Part shown: positions 46,928 through 59,409 of the stretch, piece by piece | How positions within the stretch are numbered: the stretch's first letter is position 1 | Layout: each line of letters opens with the position of its first letter | Assembly: GCA_018894105.1 (NCBI GenBank) | Contig: CM032123.1 | Span: 21,863,744 to 21,927,743 of the forward strand | DNA from: Jacaranda mimosifolia | Taxonomy: Eukaryota; Streptophyta; Magnoliopsida; Lamiales; Bignoniaceae | Length of the DNA stretch: 64,000 bases | Reading direction: 5' to 3' | Translations under genes and position numbers: made by a program | Notes under the pieces: model-generated | The model's input: the letters and a program-made list of their open reading frames with translations, nothing else | Databases searched by the model: none | What the model was told of the DNA's origin: nothing

Positions 46928-48873
46928 TTTTTCATGCATGGATCCGAATTTTGCTTGGATGATTGGTTCTTGTGAAGAATTGATCAACATCACCATGTAC
47001 TCGATCCATGTGATGGGTTGGAGTGTATGGATGATCTTGTTTGTGGCTCCTTGATTAATGGATTAAATCACCCTATTATGTGCTTTAAATGTTAAATCAT
47101 GTGATAAGTATGTTTTAATTCATTTTTCCTAATGTTGAATATTGTTTTGGCATTGGTGGATGTTATATGTTGATATAGCATATAGTGAATGGCCATAAGT
47201 TGTTTTGGTCATTTTTGGATCCAATGTCATTGGAGAAAATTGGAGATTCTTTGAAGAATTTGATTCTTGCTTAAACTTGTTTTTCAAGCAATATTGGGCA
47301 CTTGATATTTCAGTTTTAAAAGGTGTTTTAATCTAAAATTTTCATCCATGTATGTTTTGATGTTTAGAAGCTGTTCTAAAAATCTTGGTGCACGAAAGTT
47401 AAGCCAAAAATGGCTTGAGTTGCTCATGACTCAAAAACAAGGGAGCTGTCGGCCATGGCAGTGCACAAAGCAAAGCAGTGGCCGAGAACTACTACCCAAC
47501 CGTGCGCACTCCTTAGTCAGCAATGCTCGATTTTGTCTAGAGTGAGTTTTGATGCTTATTTTAGGTTCCTTTTGTGACCAAAGTGATATTGAAACACACA
47601 CAATGGATGCACAAGTGTTGTGCACGTTCTCAAAATTGTGTTAGACACTTTTAATTTCTTTTAAAACTTGTTAAAGTTAATTTCCAATTGGGCAAAAATA
47701 TGATGCATAAATGTTATGCTTGTTTTTGCATGACCAATTATTTGTTAATATGATTAGCATTAATTGATGGAATTGAATGTCAATTCTTGATTTATTTATT
47801 GTTCATTTAAGTGTTGAATGGATTTTGAATGAATAGGGATGATCATGAGCCTTTAATATTGATTTTATTTGTTTCAAGTTGTTGAAAAGGGTTGTATTAA
47901 ATTAGAGCTTGCATGTCTCTTAATTTTTATCTTATAAATGTTATGAGAGTAGAATCACTAGGAGTGAGAATTTCTTTCTCGTGTAAATGTTACAAGGAGC
48001 AAAAAAGACCATTAGAGGCATGAAGACCCATGAATGTATGGGATACAGTCATGTAATAGCTAGATTTATTCAACCCACTTAAAATCAACTAAATGGTGCA
48101 CCTGTGGCTCTAAATGCATCACTTGGTTAGGCTCATTGTCATCCCACCTTAGGAGCATGCTAAGCACATTTACTTATTTATGCTTTCTATATCCAATTGA
48201 TGTGTGAGATGCATGATTAGGATATAGAGAACCTAAATAAGAATATAAAATGATGAGATCTTTGCAAGTGCTTTCAAATATTAAGTCAAGATGGATACAA
48301 ATTAAAAGGGGTTCTCATTAATCCATGCCTTATACCAATCGTATGTGGCATGATAATGCTACTATTATTTGTGAGATGTCTCACGAGTCGTGGGTCACAC
48401 TTATAGTGGAAAGCTGTGACCATGTACTTAGCATGAGATCTATCTTTGATTTGAGAATGCCCATGCATTAGCACACAACTCATGGGATGTCGAAGGCCCA
48501 TCTTGAGTCAAAGCTTGATTGGTTGATTCGACTTAACACCTAGTAATGTAGATGTCTCACGAGTCGTGGGTCTACATGAAAAGTGAGGCAAAATATATCA
48601 AGAGTTGTATGAGATGCAATTAGCAAAAGTTGCTTACCTTTGGATTGTTTGTGGATGTCTCACGAGTCATAGGTTCAGTTGCAAGTCCTTAGGATCTTAA
48701 TTCTTACTAGGAAACAAGATTTCCCGAATTTTTCTAGGGGGTGACGTATTTGATAAAATAGTAGGACAAAAACATGCTTGAAAGACCATGAACATGTTTT
48801 CAATATCAATATTCAATCACATGCTTATACTCTTTTTTCGCCTCTTGTAGATTTTCTAAATCTTCAAAACAAA
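46928..48873 (+). other. Element D non-coding leader
   Basis: About 1.95 kb without a long frame, with a GC-richer variable patch (about 47430-47540) and the motif array at 48375-48676. It aligns with the leaders of A and C elsewhere. Confidence 0.75.
48375..48676 (+). promoter_or_regulatory. Leader motif array, four sites (element D version)
   Basis: GATGTCTCACGAGTCGTGGG occurs identically at 48375 and 48551. A near copy, GATGTCTCACGAGTCATAGG, is at 48654, and a divergent one (GCACACAACTCATGGGATGT) at 48471. Arms: TGTGA/TCACA at site 1, GCAT/ATGT at site 2, ATGTAGA/TCTACAT at site 3. The GTCTCACGAGTCGTGGG version is not seen in elements A or C. Confidence 0.7.
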
Positions 48874-51800
48874 ATGGCTAAAAATTCACTCGCAAGCATT
48901 TTAGAAACCAATAACCTCATCGGGCCTAACTTCCAAGATTGGTTGAGAAACCTTAAGATAATTCTCGACTCTAAAAAGAGGACTTATATCCTTGATCAAA
49001 GTTCTGTGGACACAATTGGTGATGATGCCACTGACGAGCTTCGTGAAATGTTCATGAAATTTCTAGATGATGATCTACAAGTTAGATGCGTCATGTTGGC
49101 CTCCATGTCTAATGACCTCCAAAAGACTCATGAGCATATGAAACATGCGAGTGAGATCTACAAACACATATAAGAGTTGTATGGTGTACAATCTAGACAT
49201 GAAAGGTTCACTTTGTTGAAGGAGTTCTTTAGGTCAAGGATGGGTAAGGGGACAAGTATCCATGATCACGGGCTTAAGATGATAGGACTCATTGATAAGC
49301 TTGGACAACTTGATGAGATTATGGACAATAACCTCTATGTGGATTTGATCCTCCAGTCATTACCACCATCGTTCGACCAATTCGTTATGAACTTTAACAT
49401 GTCTAAGAAAGAAATGACGATTAATGAATTGGTGAACATACTTGTGACCGCTGAGGCGATGATGCAAAAGGAAAAGCCTCTTATGCTTGCTTCTTTCTCC
49501 AAGTCAAATGGCCCTAGGGGCCCAAGAAATGGAGGTAAGAGGAAGAAGAGTTCTCCCTCAAAAAGGAAACAACTCGTGAAATGTTCTGGGAGGGTCAAGA
49601 AAAAGGCTAAAGCCAATGCAAGTTATTTCTACTGTGGTGAAAAGGGGCATTGGAAGAGAAACTGCAAGGCTTACCTTGCAACCCTTGAGAAGGGTATGTA
49701 TTTTAGTGAAGTGCATTTAACGACCAATTCTTCCCCATAGGTATTTGCTACCGCATATGGTTCTCACCTTTGTAATTCGTTACAAGGGATGGAAAGAAGA
49801 AAGAGTCTGTGTGAAGGGGATATGATCCTCCGCCTAGGAAAATGAAGCAAGAGTTGTGGCCATAGTCCAAGGCATAATCAAGTTAAACTTGGAGAATACT
49901 AGCATTGTACTTAATCCAGCTTATTATGTACCGAATCTTATTAAGAACATTATATCAATTCCTATTCTTGATTATGAAGGATATGATTTTTCTATATCGA
50001 ATGGGACATTGAAGGCATTGAAGAATAGTTCTTTAATTGCTCAAGGTACATTAATTAACGGATGGTACATACTTGATTCTCAACCTTGACTAATGCACAT
50101 TCAATCAAGTAAAAGAAAGTTAGATCCAAGAAGATGACATCCTTTAGCATGCAAGACTTGGGCATATCTCTAAGAATAGGATGAGCAAGATAGAAGCTCT
50201 CAAAGCACTAAAGTTAGTAGCATTGAGGACTTTCCTATTTCTAAATCTTGTTTGAAGGGAAAAATGATCAAAGCTCCATATGTAGGACAATCGGAGCACT
50301 TCACAAGTCCTTTGGATTTGTTCTATATAGATGTTTGTAGCCCACTAAGAGTTAGTGCAAGAAATAGTTATTCTTACTTCATCACCTTCACCGATAATTA
50401 TAGTCGGTTTGGACACGTGTATCTTATGAATTACAAGTCCAAAGCCTTTAAAAAGATCAAAGAGTATATGAATGAATTGAAAAAGCAATTAGGACTTAGT
50501 ATTAAAGCTCTTCGATCAGATCGAGGGGAAAATTAATTAAGTATCGAATTCTTTGATTATTTAAAGGAGAATGGAATTATCCCACAATGGACTCCGCCCG
50601 GCACACCCCAACACAATGGAGTAGCCAACAGAAGAAACCATACCTTATTGGACATGGTACGTTCCATGATGAGCTTCTTCGATGTGTTCATATCCTTTCG
50701 GCAATATGCCTTAGAAACGATAGTGAAGCTAATAAATGTAGTACCTTCAAAGTCGGTGCCAAAAACGCCGCATGAGATGTGCTATGGCAAAGCACAATTT
50801 TATCATTACCTTAGGGTTTAGGGGTCTCCTACTTACGTGAGATGGACAGTGGGAGACAAGTTGGATAGAAGATCCACTTTGTACAAGTTTGTGGGATACC
50901 CAAGAGAGTCTATGAGTTATTACTTTTATGATCCCTCGGAACAAAGAGTGTTTGTTTCGAGGAACGCCACCTTTTTGGAAAAGGATTTTCTATTAGATAG
51001 AAATGGCATTATTGTTGAACTTAATAAAGTTCAAGATGATCATCAAATCCCATAGGCGGTGTAAACAAGCAAGCAATAAGAGCCTCACACACAACTTCTG
51101 AGAAAGTCGGACCGAATCAAGAAGCAACTAGAAAGGTTCAGATTCCTTCATGAGACGAGCCAATCAGATATTGATCCAAAGACCTATGAGGAAACTATGT
51201 TGGATATAGACTCGGGACATTGGCGTAATGCCAAAAGATCCAAAATCAACTCCATGTACTCCAACAAAGTATGGACTTTGGTAGATCTACTAAAGGGAAT
51301 AGTTTCCATTAGTTGCAAGTGGATGTACAAGAGAAAGGTAGGAGTTAATGGAGAGATAGTGACCTTTAAGGTACAACTAATGGCAAAGGGTTACATTCGT
51401 AGACCCGGTATCAATTTCAAGGAAACCTTTTCACCAGTTGCAATACCTAAGTCCATTTGAATTCTACTTGACATAGCTGCATATTATGACTATGAGATAT
51501 GGCAAATGGATGTAAAAACTTCTTTTCTCAATGGAGACATTGAAGAAACAATCTATATAGAGCAACCACAAGGTTTTACATCCGAAAAGAGTGATCAAAA
51601 GGTTTACAAACTCCAGAGATCCATTTATAGACTCAAACAGGCATCCCGAAGTTGGAATGTACATTTTGATAAGACAATCAAATTGTTTGTCTTTGTTAAA
51701 AATATGTGTGAAGCATGTGTATAAATAAAAGCTAGTGGGAGTAGCATACAGTTTATTGTACCTTATGTCGATAACATCCTTCTTATTGGAAATGAGGTAA

Positions 51801-52740
51801 GAATGTTAGAGTGTACTATAGCGTAGTTATCTACTCAATTCTCCATGAAAGATTTGGGAAAACTATCCAATGTATTAGGAATACGTATCTATATAGATAG
51901 ATCGATGAAGATGCTGGGATTTTCCCAAACCCTGTACATTGACAAAATACTAAAGAGGTTTAGTATGGAAGAATCCAAGAGGGGATTCCTTCCCATGGGA
52001 CATGCCATTTATCTCTCTAAGCCTATGGCCCCTAAAGCTGAAGACGAGAGACAGAAGATGTCCCATATATCTTATGCATCTGTCATATGAAGCAAATGTA
52101 CACAGTTCAATGTATAAGATCGGATGTGGCATACGCTTTAAGTGTTATAAGCTGTTTCTAATCTGATCCCGATGAAACTCACTGGATAGCTGTAAAAGCA
52201 ATCCTTAACTTGAGAAGGACTAAGGACATATTTTCGGTATACAGTGATAGAGAATTCATACTGGAGGGGTTTTCGGATTCTAGTTTCCAATTCGATGTAG
52301 ATGACCTGAAATCCACTTCTGGATTCATATTTTGTCTCAATGGTAGTATGGTGAGTTGGAAGAGTTCCAAATAAAACACCACGGCCAACTCTACCATAGA
52401 GGAAAAATATATTACACCTTCGAAAGTTGCAAAGAAAGGTGTTTAGATGAAAAACTCCATTCATGAGTTGAATGTAGTGCCTAGCATTACTGAGCTAATA
52501 GTTGTCTACTGTGACAACAACGGGGTGATAGTGCAAGCTAAAGAGCCAAGATCTCATCAGCGATCCAAGCACATTTTGAGGCGATATCACTTGACCCAGG
52601 AGATCATCAATATAAGCGACATCCGAGTGGAGAGAGTTACCTCAGAAGAAAATATAGCAGATCCACTGACTAAACCCCTATCGCAAAAGGTCTTTAAAAG
52701 ACATATTGAGAAGATAGGTCTCAAGGCTATGGGGCATTAG
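48874..52740 (+). pseudogene. Element D gag-pol (Ty1-copia), least damaged gag
   Basis: ATG at 48874 (MAKNSLASILETNNLIGPNF). Gag is open to 49740 except for one TAA at 49171-49173. It has a UBN2-like capsid region, a basic stretch (GGKRKKSSPSKRK) and zinc knuckle YFYCGEKGHWKRNC, whose first Cys is Tyr as in element C. Protease DTG/DTA is degraded to FATAYGSH after a stop. Integrase (about 50150-50950) keeps Asp in FYIDVCSP and RSDRGEN, but the Glu position is Asn (GVANRRNHT). RT (about 51230-52080) has YVDN instead of YVDD (51764-51775), a catalytic Asp loss. RNase H runs to 52740 (VYCDNNGV, SEENIADPLTKPL). Not functional. Confidence 0.9.
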
Positions 52741-52745
52741 CTTTA

Positions 52746-53809
52746 GGGCATGTCCAATGAATGGTAGAACCTAATGAGTCACACACAAAAGCCAAATTGC
52801 TCGACCTATTGAAGGAATGAGAATTTTCTAAGTGTTATAAAATTCAATCTTGACCAAATTTGAAGGAGACCAAAATTGGAGTCATTTTTGGTTTGATCAA
52901 TTTAAGAGTTAAATTAAGATCAATTAATTAAGAGTTAATTAATTGATGTCACAGACCATCAATTGGTCAAATTAATTTAAGAGCTAAATTAATTTTTACT
53001 AGCTTAAGGAGTCAAGCACTTTGACTTAAGAGTTAAGTCAAAGCATTATTGATTAAATTAAAGTGTTTTAATTTAATTATATTTGAGAGTTAATTTTGGA
53101 GAGAATTGTTAAATGAGGGTTATGGAATTAAAATTCATTTGGAAGACATTTCATGAGATGAAATTTAATTTCAAATGACATTCAAATTCACACATCACTA
53201 ATTATTAGTGGCCACCTTGGCATAGACATGTGGCGTCCCCTCCTTGAAGATGATGTGTGACCACACACCATCCTCTTCCTATATATAGATATAGGGGGTA
53301 GCCACAATGCATGCTAATTGCAAGATGTTAATTATTCTCCCAACAATAAACTTGGTTAGTGGGCATCTAATAGTTAGATTCTCCAAAAATACTCAACAAC
53401 CTCCTTCATCCTCCCCTTCCATACTTGGTCTTCTTTCCTCCATTTCTCTTGGAAAGTTGTTTCTTGCAGCCACTTACAACGAGTTCTGGGAGGACTTATT
53501 TTGTTCTGATTGAGCTAAAACTTTGATTGTAGGATCTTCAATGTGTTGAGGGAATATAGTAAAATTTTTAGCTCAAAAGGAGAAGTTTTTCTTGGGGAAA
53601 TTGGTTGGTGTTTCTACTGCGCCAGTAAGGAGACTACTTCAAGAGTTGAAGAGTGTTTTCTCTCGTTCCTTGATTTTTGATTTCGTTAAGGTATTTCCCT
53701 CTCTAAATCTGAATCCTATGCATGTCGAGATCCTTGTGGACGTGTGTGGGCTAGTTTTATTTAGTTTTTTTTGTTATTTTAACGGATCCTAGCGTCACAC
53801 ATACCTTCA
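52746..53809 (+). repeat. Element D 3' LTR, 5'-truncated
   Basis: It starts at the TGTCCAATGAATGGTAGAAC block (about LTR position 1050) and runs to CATACCTTCA at 53809, followed by GTTGT. It matches the second half of the 5' LTR, with a deletion near 53450 (TCTCTGCAATTATC... segment missing). Confidence 0.9.
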
Positions 53810-53814
53810 GTTGT

Positions 53815-54005
53815 CTTTATTGAGGGGTCCTTTGAAAGATAGGTATTTTTTTTGTTCGGAACGAGGGCTAGAACATCCCACATGAATGGAGCAATTCTCT
53901 TTCCCTAATTCATTTGGTCCATGTTCATCATAACTTTTGTATGAGTTTTTCTAAGGCAGGGTTGTTTTGTTTTCCCTTTAATGTCACTTATATGTTTTCG
54001 GTGGG
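53815..54005 (+). pseudogene. Transposon-type gene remnant, piece 4
   Basis: With element D removed, the frame ending NKFLYGLL continues SLLRGPLKDRYFFCSERGLE and then meets a stop. A basic/aromatic KDRYFF stretch after the GYF domain fits the same putative plant transposon protein family. It is cut at 54005 by a solo LTR. Confidence 0.4.
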
Positions 54006-54542
54006 TGAAGGCAAGAGTAACATTAGGATCCATAAATCAAAACTTCATAAGCTTGACAATAACTAAGTTATTCAAGCTACCAAGGATCTAGTTATGCTAT
54101 ATATCTGGATTAGGATGAAAAATTACCTCTTGTAGCTCAAAAACAACAAGAAGATCAAGTATCTCTCACAAATCTAGAAATTGTCTAGAACTGGCACAGC
54201 AGAAAGATGGCAAAGTTTGCCCAGGCTATACTGCTCCAAAATTCACAAAATTAAATCTGGAACACCTCTACACATAAGGAAAGCTAATATGAAAATTGGA
54301 ACCAAAAAACCTTCTTGATCACACCAGAAAAAATCGCCAATTGGAAGTTGTTGCAGGTGGATCTCCAAAACTAAGCAAGTCAAGTGTCATGCCTCTATTG
54401 ATACGATCCACACACCAAACAATCTTCCAATTTCCCCTCATGAGCAGCTAGAGTTAGGTAGGAGAAAATGAGGTAGAGGAGGCCCGTTTTTAGGTTGGAA
54501 GAAAGAAGAAATGCAAAGCTTCAACTCATGATGCATTGCATG

Positions 54543-54574
<32 letters not shown>

Positions 54575-56250
54575 TGCAAGAATCTAATTCTCCCACTTTT
54601 TAGCAATGCTTATTCGAATTTTGCACACCCCTATATCTATATATAAAGAAGGTGGAAGGTGTGATGCTAGTTGGCATCACACCTTCCTTAAAATGACCGC
54701 CCAAGTGGTATGCCAAGTTGGGAAAATTCAAATTCAAGCCTTACTTGAATTTCAAGTGCATTTCAATTTCATTTTGGAATCTAATTCCAAATTAATTAAG
54801 ATGCTGATTTAAATAAACATTTTATTTAAATTTTCCCTCCAAAAAGTATTCTTCCCATTAATTAAATTAAACACTTTAATTTAATTAATTAACCTTTGAT
54901 TTAACTCTTAAATCAAACAAGCTTAACTCTTAAGCTTAAATTAGTCAACTTAACTCTTTAAGTCAACTTGTCCAATTGATGGTCAAAATGGTACCAAATA
55001 ATTAACTCCTTAATTATTGGTCTAGTTTAACTCTTAAATTAGTTGATTAATTTAACACTTAACTTAATCAAACCAAAATTGACCGTTGGATTATACCCTT
55101 GAAAATCGGTCACCGAAGGGTGATTTTCTAACACTTAGAAAATTGCTCTACTAATTTTGGAAGCTATTTGGCTATTGTGTGTGACCCAATAGGTTCTACC
55201 ATTCATTGGACATGGGCTTACAACTCTTTGTGACTTTTGAATATCTTATATTCATTTTAGTTTAAAACTCCTTTTAAACTAATCGCCTAAATTCAATTAA
55301 TCTCATTAATTGAAAAGTATCCAATCTCTATGGTCGATGTCCAACCTCAAGCCCATGGATCCCAACTAATTGGCCAAAATGAATATTTTGGAGAACAATC
55401 ATAGCTCTGCTCATACCATGCAAATACGGTCCTTCCGTCTCTTATCTCTTGAAAGAGACCTAAGGCAAGATATTTGTCGGCTCTCTAATAGCCTCAATAC
55501 TATGTCTCTATTCTCAATGTTCGATTCCCTTGTTTGACCTCACCTTTGGAAAACTTCTTTTCCAAATTGTCACACCACCTTACGCAAGGATTCCTTGGAA
55601 TCAATAATTATAGAACACATAGGAGATGTACTCGCCCTTCACAAATTAGATTCCATCTTGGATCTCACAAACCTCCATGCTAAGTAGCTCATACCCAACC
55701 TCAACCTGAAAGACCCACTAGGTGGTCAAAGAAGAGTCAAAGCATGAGGACTGAACACAAGGTTACCACAGATCGTTAGGTTAGAGGACTAATAATATAC
55801 ACTAGCGTAAGCAGGAGAATTGACCACTACCGACTTGCTAATATAGCTATCTAGTGGATTCTCTAGAGGGTCTTCAATGCCTTATTCTCTAACAAGCACC
55901 CACTAATATGTACCCATATCTCATATGGTTGCTCGTGGTACGGAGCAATATCCAACTCTTGGATTTATGCATCGTTAGTGCCAGTCTGTCTGGATCTTAG
56001 ATACCCCGTCTCTTAAGATCCTATAACTTGAAAGATTTAAGATCATGACCGTGTAAGACTTATTCTATGGTCACCAAACTGAGTCCCGTAGTCATAAGTG
56101 ATCTAAAGGCTTCATCCAAATGCAAGTGAAGTAATATAAAGCATAAGATGAAGGTGGCCATATAAAGAATATCATTCAATCAAGATTATTTTACAAGGAA
56201 AGAGATTTTACAAGGCTAATCTAATTAGCTTGCCAGGTACTATTCCAACA
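54006..56250 (-). repeat. Solo copia LTR (minus, 2245 bp)
   Basis: Plus-orientation start TGAAGGCAAGAGTAACATT and end GTACTATTCCAACA are intact termini. Flanks are GTGGG (54001-54005) and GGGGG (56251-56255), 4 of 5. It contains a (GA)n tract at 54543-54575 and, in inverse, TATA near 54632 and the U3 hairpins near 54900-55060. Confidence 0.9.
54543..54575. repeat. (GA)n simple repeat in the solo LTR
   Basis: An uninterrupted GA run with one AA break. The family LTRs have only short AGAG runs at the equivalent position. Confidence 0.9.
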
Positions 56251-57462
56251 GGGGGTACTTAGCTGATTTTTCTTTTGGTTCATTGTTCATGCTTGTATAT
56301 ATGTTTTTACTCGTTAGCATTTTTAGTTGTTATTCGTATTTTACTATGTTTTTATTCTGCTTCATGGCGAGGAATAAAATTGACTTTCCTAGGATTGCGA
56401 AAAGGGGAGTGCTTAGGAGACGTATCCCGGAGTCGAGCCATAGAGAGATACCACCAGGCGAGCATCATTTGAGCCTCCCAAACTCGCAATCAAGTGAGGC
56501 ATGCATTCCACCGGTACCTACGACGCAGTATGCCAATTGTTGTCGATAAGCCCGAAGTGTTGTCTTCTAGACCTATTGGGAAGCCTACGCATAGATCTAC
56601 CATTTTTCTAGAGACCACTTGCCCATTCATGCCAACAAGGGCAAGGGACTTTTTCTATTTTCATTTACGGCAGAATTATGGCATAGATTTTCATGAGGAT
56701 GTGGATGAGACTCCTTAGTTAAATGTATGTAGGGTATAGTGAGCAAGTACGATCAAATGAAATTGAAGTTATTCTTTTCTTCTTAGTTGATTAAGCTTGA
56801 TTTATTTTTATCTCTTTTTCTTTCCTTCATAATATTGTATAGATTTTTTATTTTCATACATTATCACACTTTTTGAGTGTGCAAATGGAACCTGTGAAAG
56901 TAAATATCTTGCAGAGCAAAGGGAGATAAGGTGAAAGTGACTCATCTTAAGGCGTAGGTTATTGAATCAGTTGGGTAGCAGAATCAGAAGAATGAGGACC
57001 TAGCTAAATTGTTGAAAGAGCATAAGCGCTTGAAGGTAAGGTATGCTAAGGAAGTGAGAACTAAGGAGAAGTTCTTAGAGTCTTCAATTAGGAGGATCCT
57101 TGTTAATGCTACTTATGAAGACATGATCAAAGAGTTCAAGAGTTCTAATGAGTTCTTCAAGACTGTTGAGGTGGAGACAATGGCGATCTTTGAGCAAATC
57201 ATCCAGAGTTGTCGCAGTATTTTAAGCGAGACCGAGTAGTACTTAACCAAGGACTTACATATGCTAGACAATATTATTCTAGTTAATCTTTCTATTAGAG
57301 AGTTCGAGAAAAGTCTTGAAATCGGGGTAGAAGCTATGATGAAGGAACCAACGGAAGCAGTTTCATAGGAATAAAGGTATCTTTCTTAGAGTAGGAATAA
57401 TGAGCATGGTTTATAGCTTTTGTTTGGGACTTGATACTACTTAGCATTTTCTAGTTGCTTGA
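56251..57462 (+). pseudogene. Transposon-type gene remnant, piece 5 (helical C-terminal region)
   Basis: The frame after 56365 reads RNKIDFPRIAKRGVLRRR. It is followed in another frame by a piece at 56494-56718, then an AT-rich, intron-like stretch (56720-56960). A 76-codon frame at 57009-57239 (KEHKRLKVRYAKEVRTKEKF... then FKTVEVETMAIFEQII) is rich in Lys/Glu and likely coiled-coil. A further fragment runs to about 57390. This fits the C-terminal part of the gene in 43517-44672. No domain name can be given with confidence. Confidence 0.4.
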
Positions 57463-59409
57463 TGAAGTAAAGTGTAGCACAAGGCTCCAAGTTATAAAGT
57501 AAAAAACAGCTAAATAAAAACTTGACTATACTTCATCTAAGGATCTAATCATGCTATTAAGATGGATATGGTTGCAGAAAAATACCTTGATCGCTAAAAT
57601 CTAAGGTAGAAAAGATGACAATATTGAACTCTTTAAAATTGCCAAATCCTAACGTAGCAAAGAACTGGCAACAATTGCCCAAGCAAATCACCTTTGATTG
57701 AGCTGAAAATTGGACATCAATGCCTCAACACCTTTGAGGATCTCTAGTAAAAATTTTAGCAAAAAGAAAAATTGGCAAGGTCACAAAAAATGCCTCCAAA
57801 CAATCTACACCGCAGTGAATCTATCAAGAGCAAAGCTCCCTAATCGTGAAGGCAAGCTCCAATCAATATCTGGTCTGCTAGATCACCAAAGGATGAAGAA
57901 GAGATGAAGGCCAAAAGTGGTGGAGAAGGAGAGGAAAGTGTGTGAAACTTCAACACATGAATGGATCACACTTTTGGAGGAAAAAAATGAAATCTAGCAT
58001 GAATGGCTTCAAGTGGCCGCCACCTCCTCTATTTATAGAGTTGGAGGTGTGATGCCAGTTGGAATCACACCCTCCACAAGGTGTGTTGCCAACTAGGCAA
58101 CCTACTTGCATGTGAAATGTGAATTTCACTTGCATTTGAATTTCATTTGAATTTTTCATTTCATCTCATGAAATGTCATCCAAATTAATTCTAAATACAC
58201 CTCAAGTGAACTCCTTCAATTGAATTTTCCTCCAAAATTAATTCCTCACATTAACTAAATTAACTCTTTAATTTATTAAATTGGTCTTGACTTAATTTTT
58301 TAAGTCATCTAACTTAACTTTTTAAGCTAGAAGGTGTTAACCTAACTCTTTAAGTTAACTTGACTAATTAATTGTCATATGTCACCAATTAAACTATCCT
58401 TAATTTAATTGGTTTAATTTAACTCTTTAAATTATTTTGATCAATTTAACAATTAAATCAATTAAGCCAAAATGACTAAAAACTAACCAACCATTTATCT
58501 CCACAAAATCGATCATGAAGTATTTTCTAACTCTTAGAAAATTCCCTTCATCAAATAGAACTTCCTTTAGGCTTTTGTGTGTGAGTCATTTGATTCTCCC
58601 ATTCATTGGACATAGGCTCACAACAATTGTGATATTTTGAATTTTAAAATATTCACATTAGTTTAAACTCTTTTAAACTTATAACTCATTCAATTAATCT
58701 CTACTAATTGAAAAGTACCTAATCTTCATGGTCGATGTCTAGCCTCAAGCCCATGGAGCCCAACTAATTGGATGAAAAGAATATGCCCTTGGTGAACCAT
58801 TATAGCTCTATGCTTACCATGCAAATACGATACTTTCATCTTCTATATCCCGAAAGAGACTTAGGGCAAAATATCTGTTGGCTCCCTAATAGCCTTGATA
58901 ACTATGTTTCTATTCTCAATGTTCGATTCTGGTTTATAACCTCATATGTGGAAAACTCTTTTTCCAAATTATCATATTGCCTTGCACAAAGACTCCTTGG
59001 AATCGATCAATTAAAGAATACATAGGAGATACACTCGCCCTTCACAACGACGAGGAGATGGATCCCATCTTGGATATCAGAAACCTCTATGTCTAAATAG
59101 CTCACACCTAATCTCAACACAGATGACCTGCTAAGTGTTCAAGGAAAAGTCAAGGTATGAGGACCTAAACATAAGGTTACCATGGGATCATCAAGTCTAA
59201 GAACTAATGATATGCACTAGCATAAGCTGGAGAACTTGCCACTATGGCTATCTAGTAGATTCGCCAGGCCGGCCATCAGTGAACTTATTCTCTAATAAAC
59301 ACTTACTAACATACACCGATGTCTAACACGAATTACTCATGAAACGGAGCAATATTCAACTCCTTGAATTTATGCATTCATTAGTGCAAGTCTATCCGAA
59401 TCTTAGATG
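57463..59409 (-). repeat. Copia LTR (minus), interrupted by element E
   Basis: It starts TGAAGTAAAGTGTAGC in plus orientation and follows the LTR in inverse to ATCCGAATCTTAGATG at 59409, about 0.27 kb short of the LTR start. There element E begins (TGAAGG...). The missing part should lie beyond the right window edge. The pre-TATA hairpin is partly kept (GGTGTGATGCC at 58047). Confidence 0.82.

Larger units (their letters stand above)
44673..53809 (+). mobile_element. Copia element D (plus, 9.1 kb)
   Basis: 5' LTR 44673-46912, PBS 46915-46927, leader to 48873, gag-pol 48874-52740, 3' LTR remnant about 52750-53809. The target duplication GTTGT is perfect (44668-44672 and 53810-53814). The polypurine tract and first ~1.1 kb of the 3' LTR are deleted: CTTTAGGGCA is joined straight to TGTCCAATGAATGG. 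Gag is nearly open. The element interrupts a plus-strand gene remnant. Confidence 0.93.
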
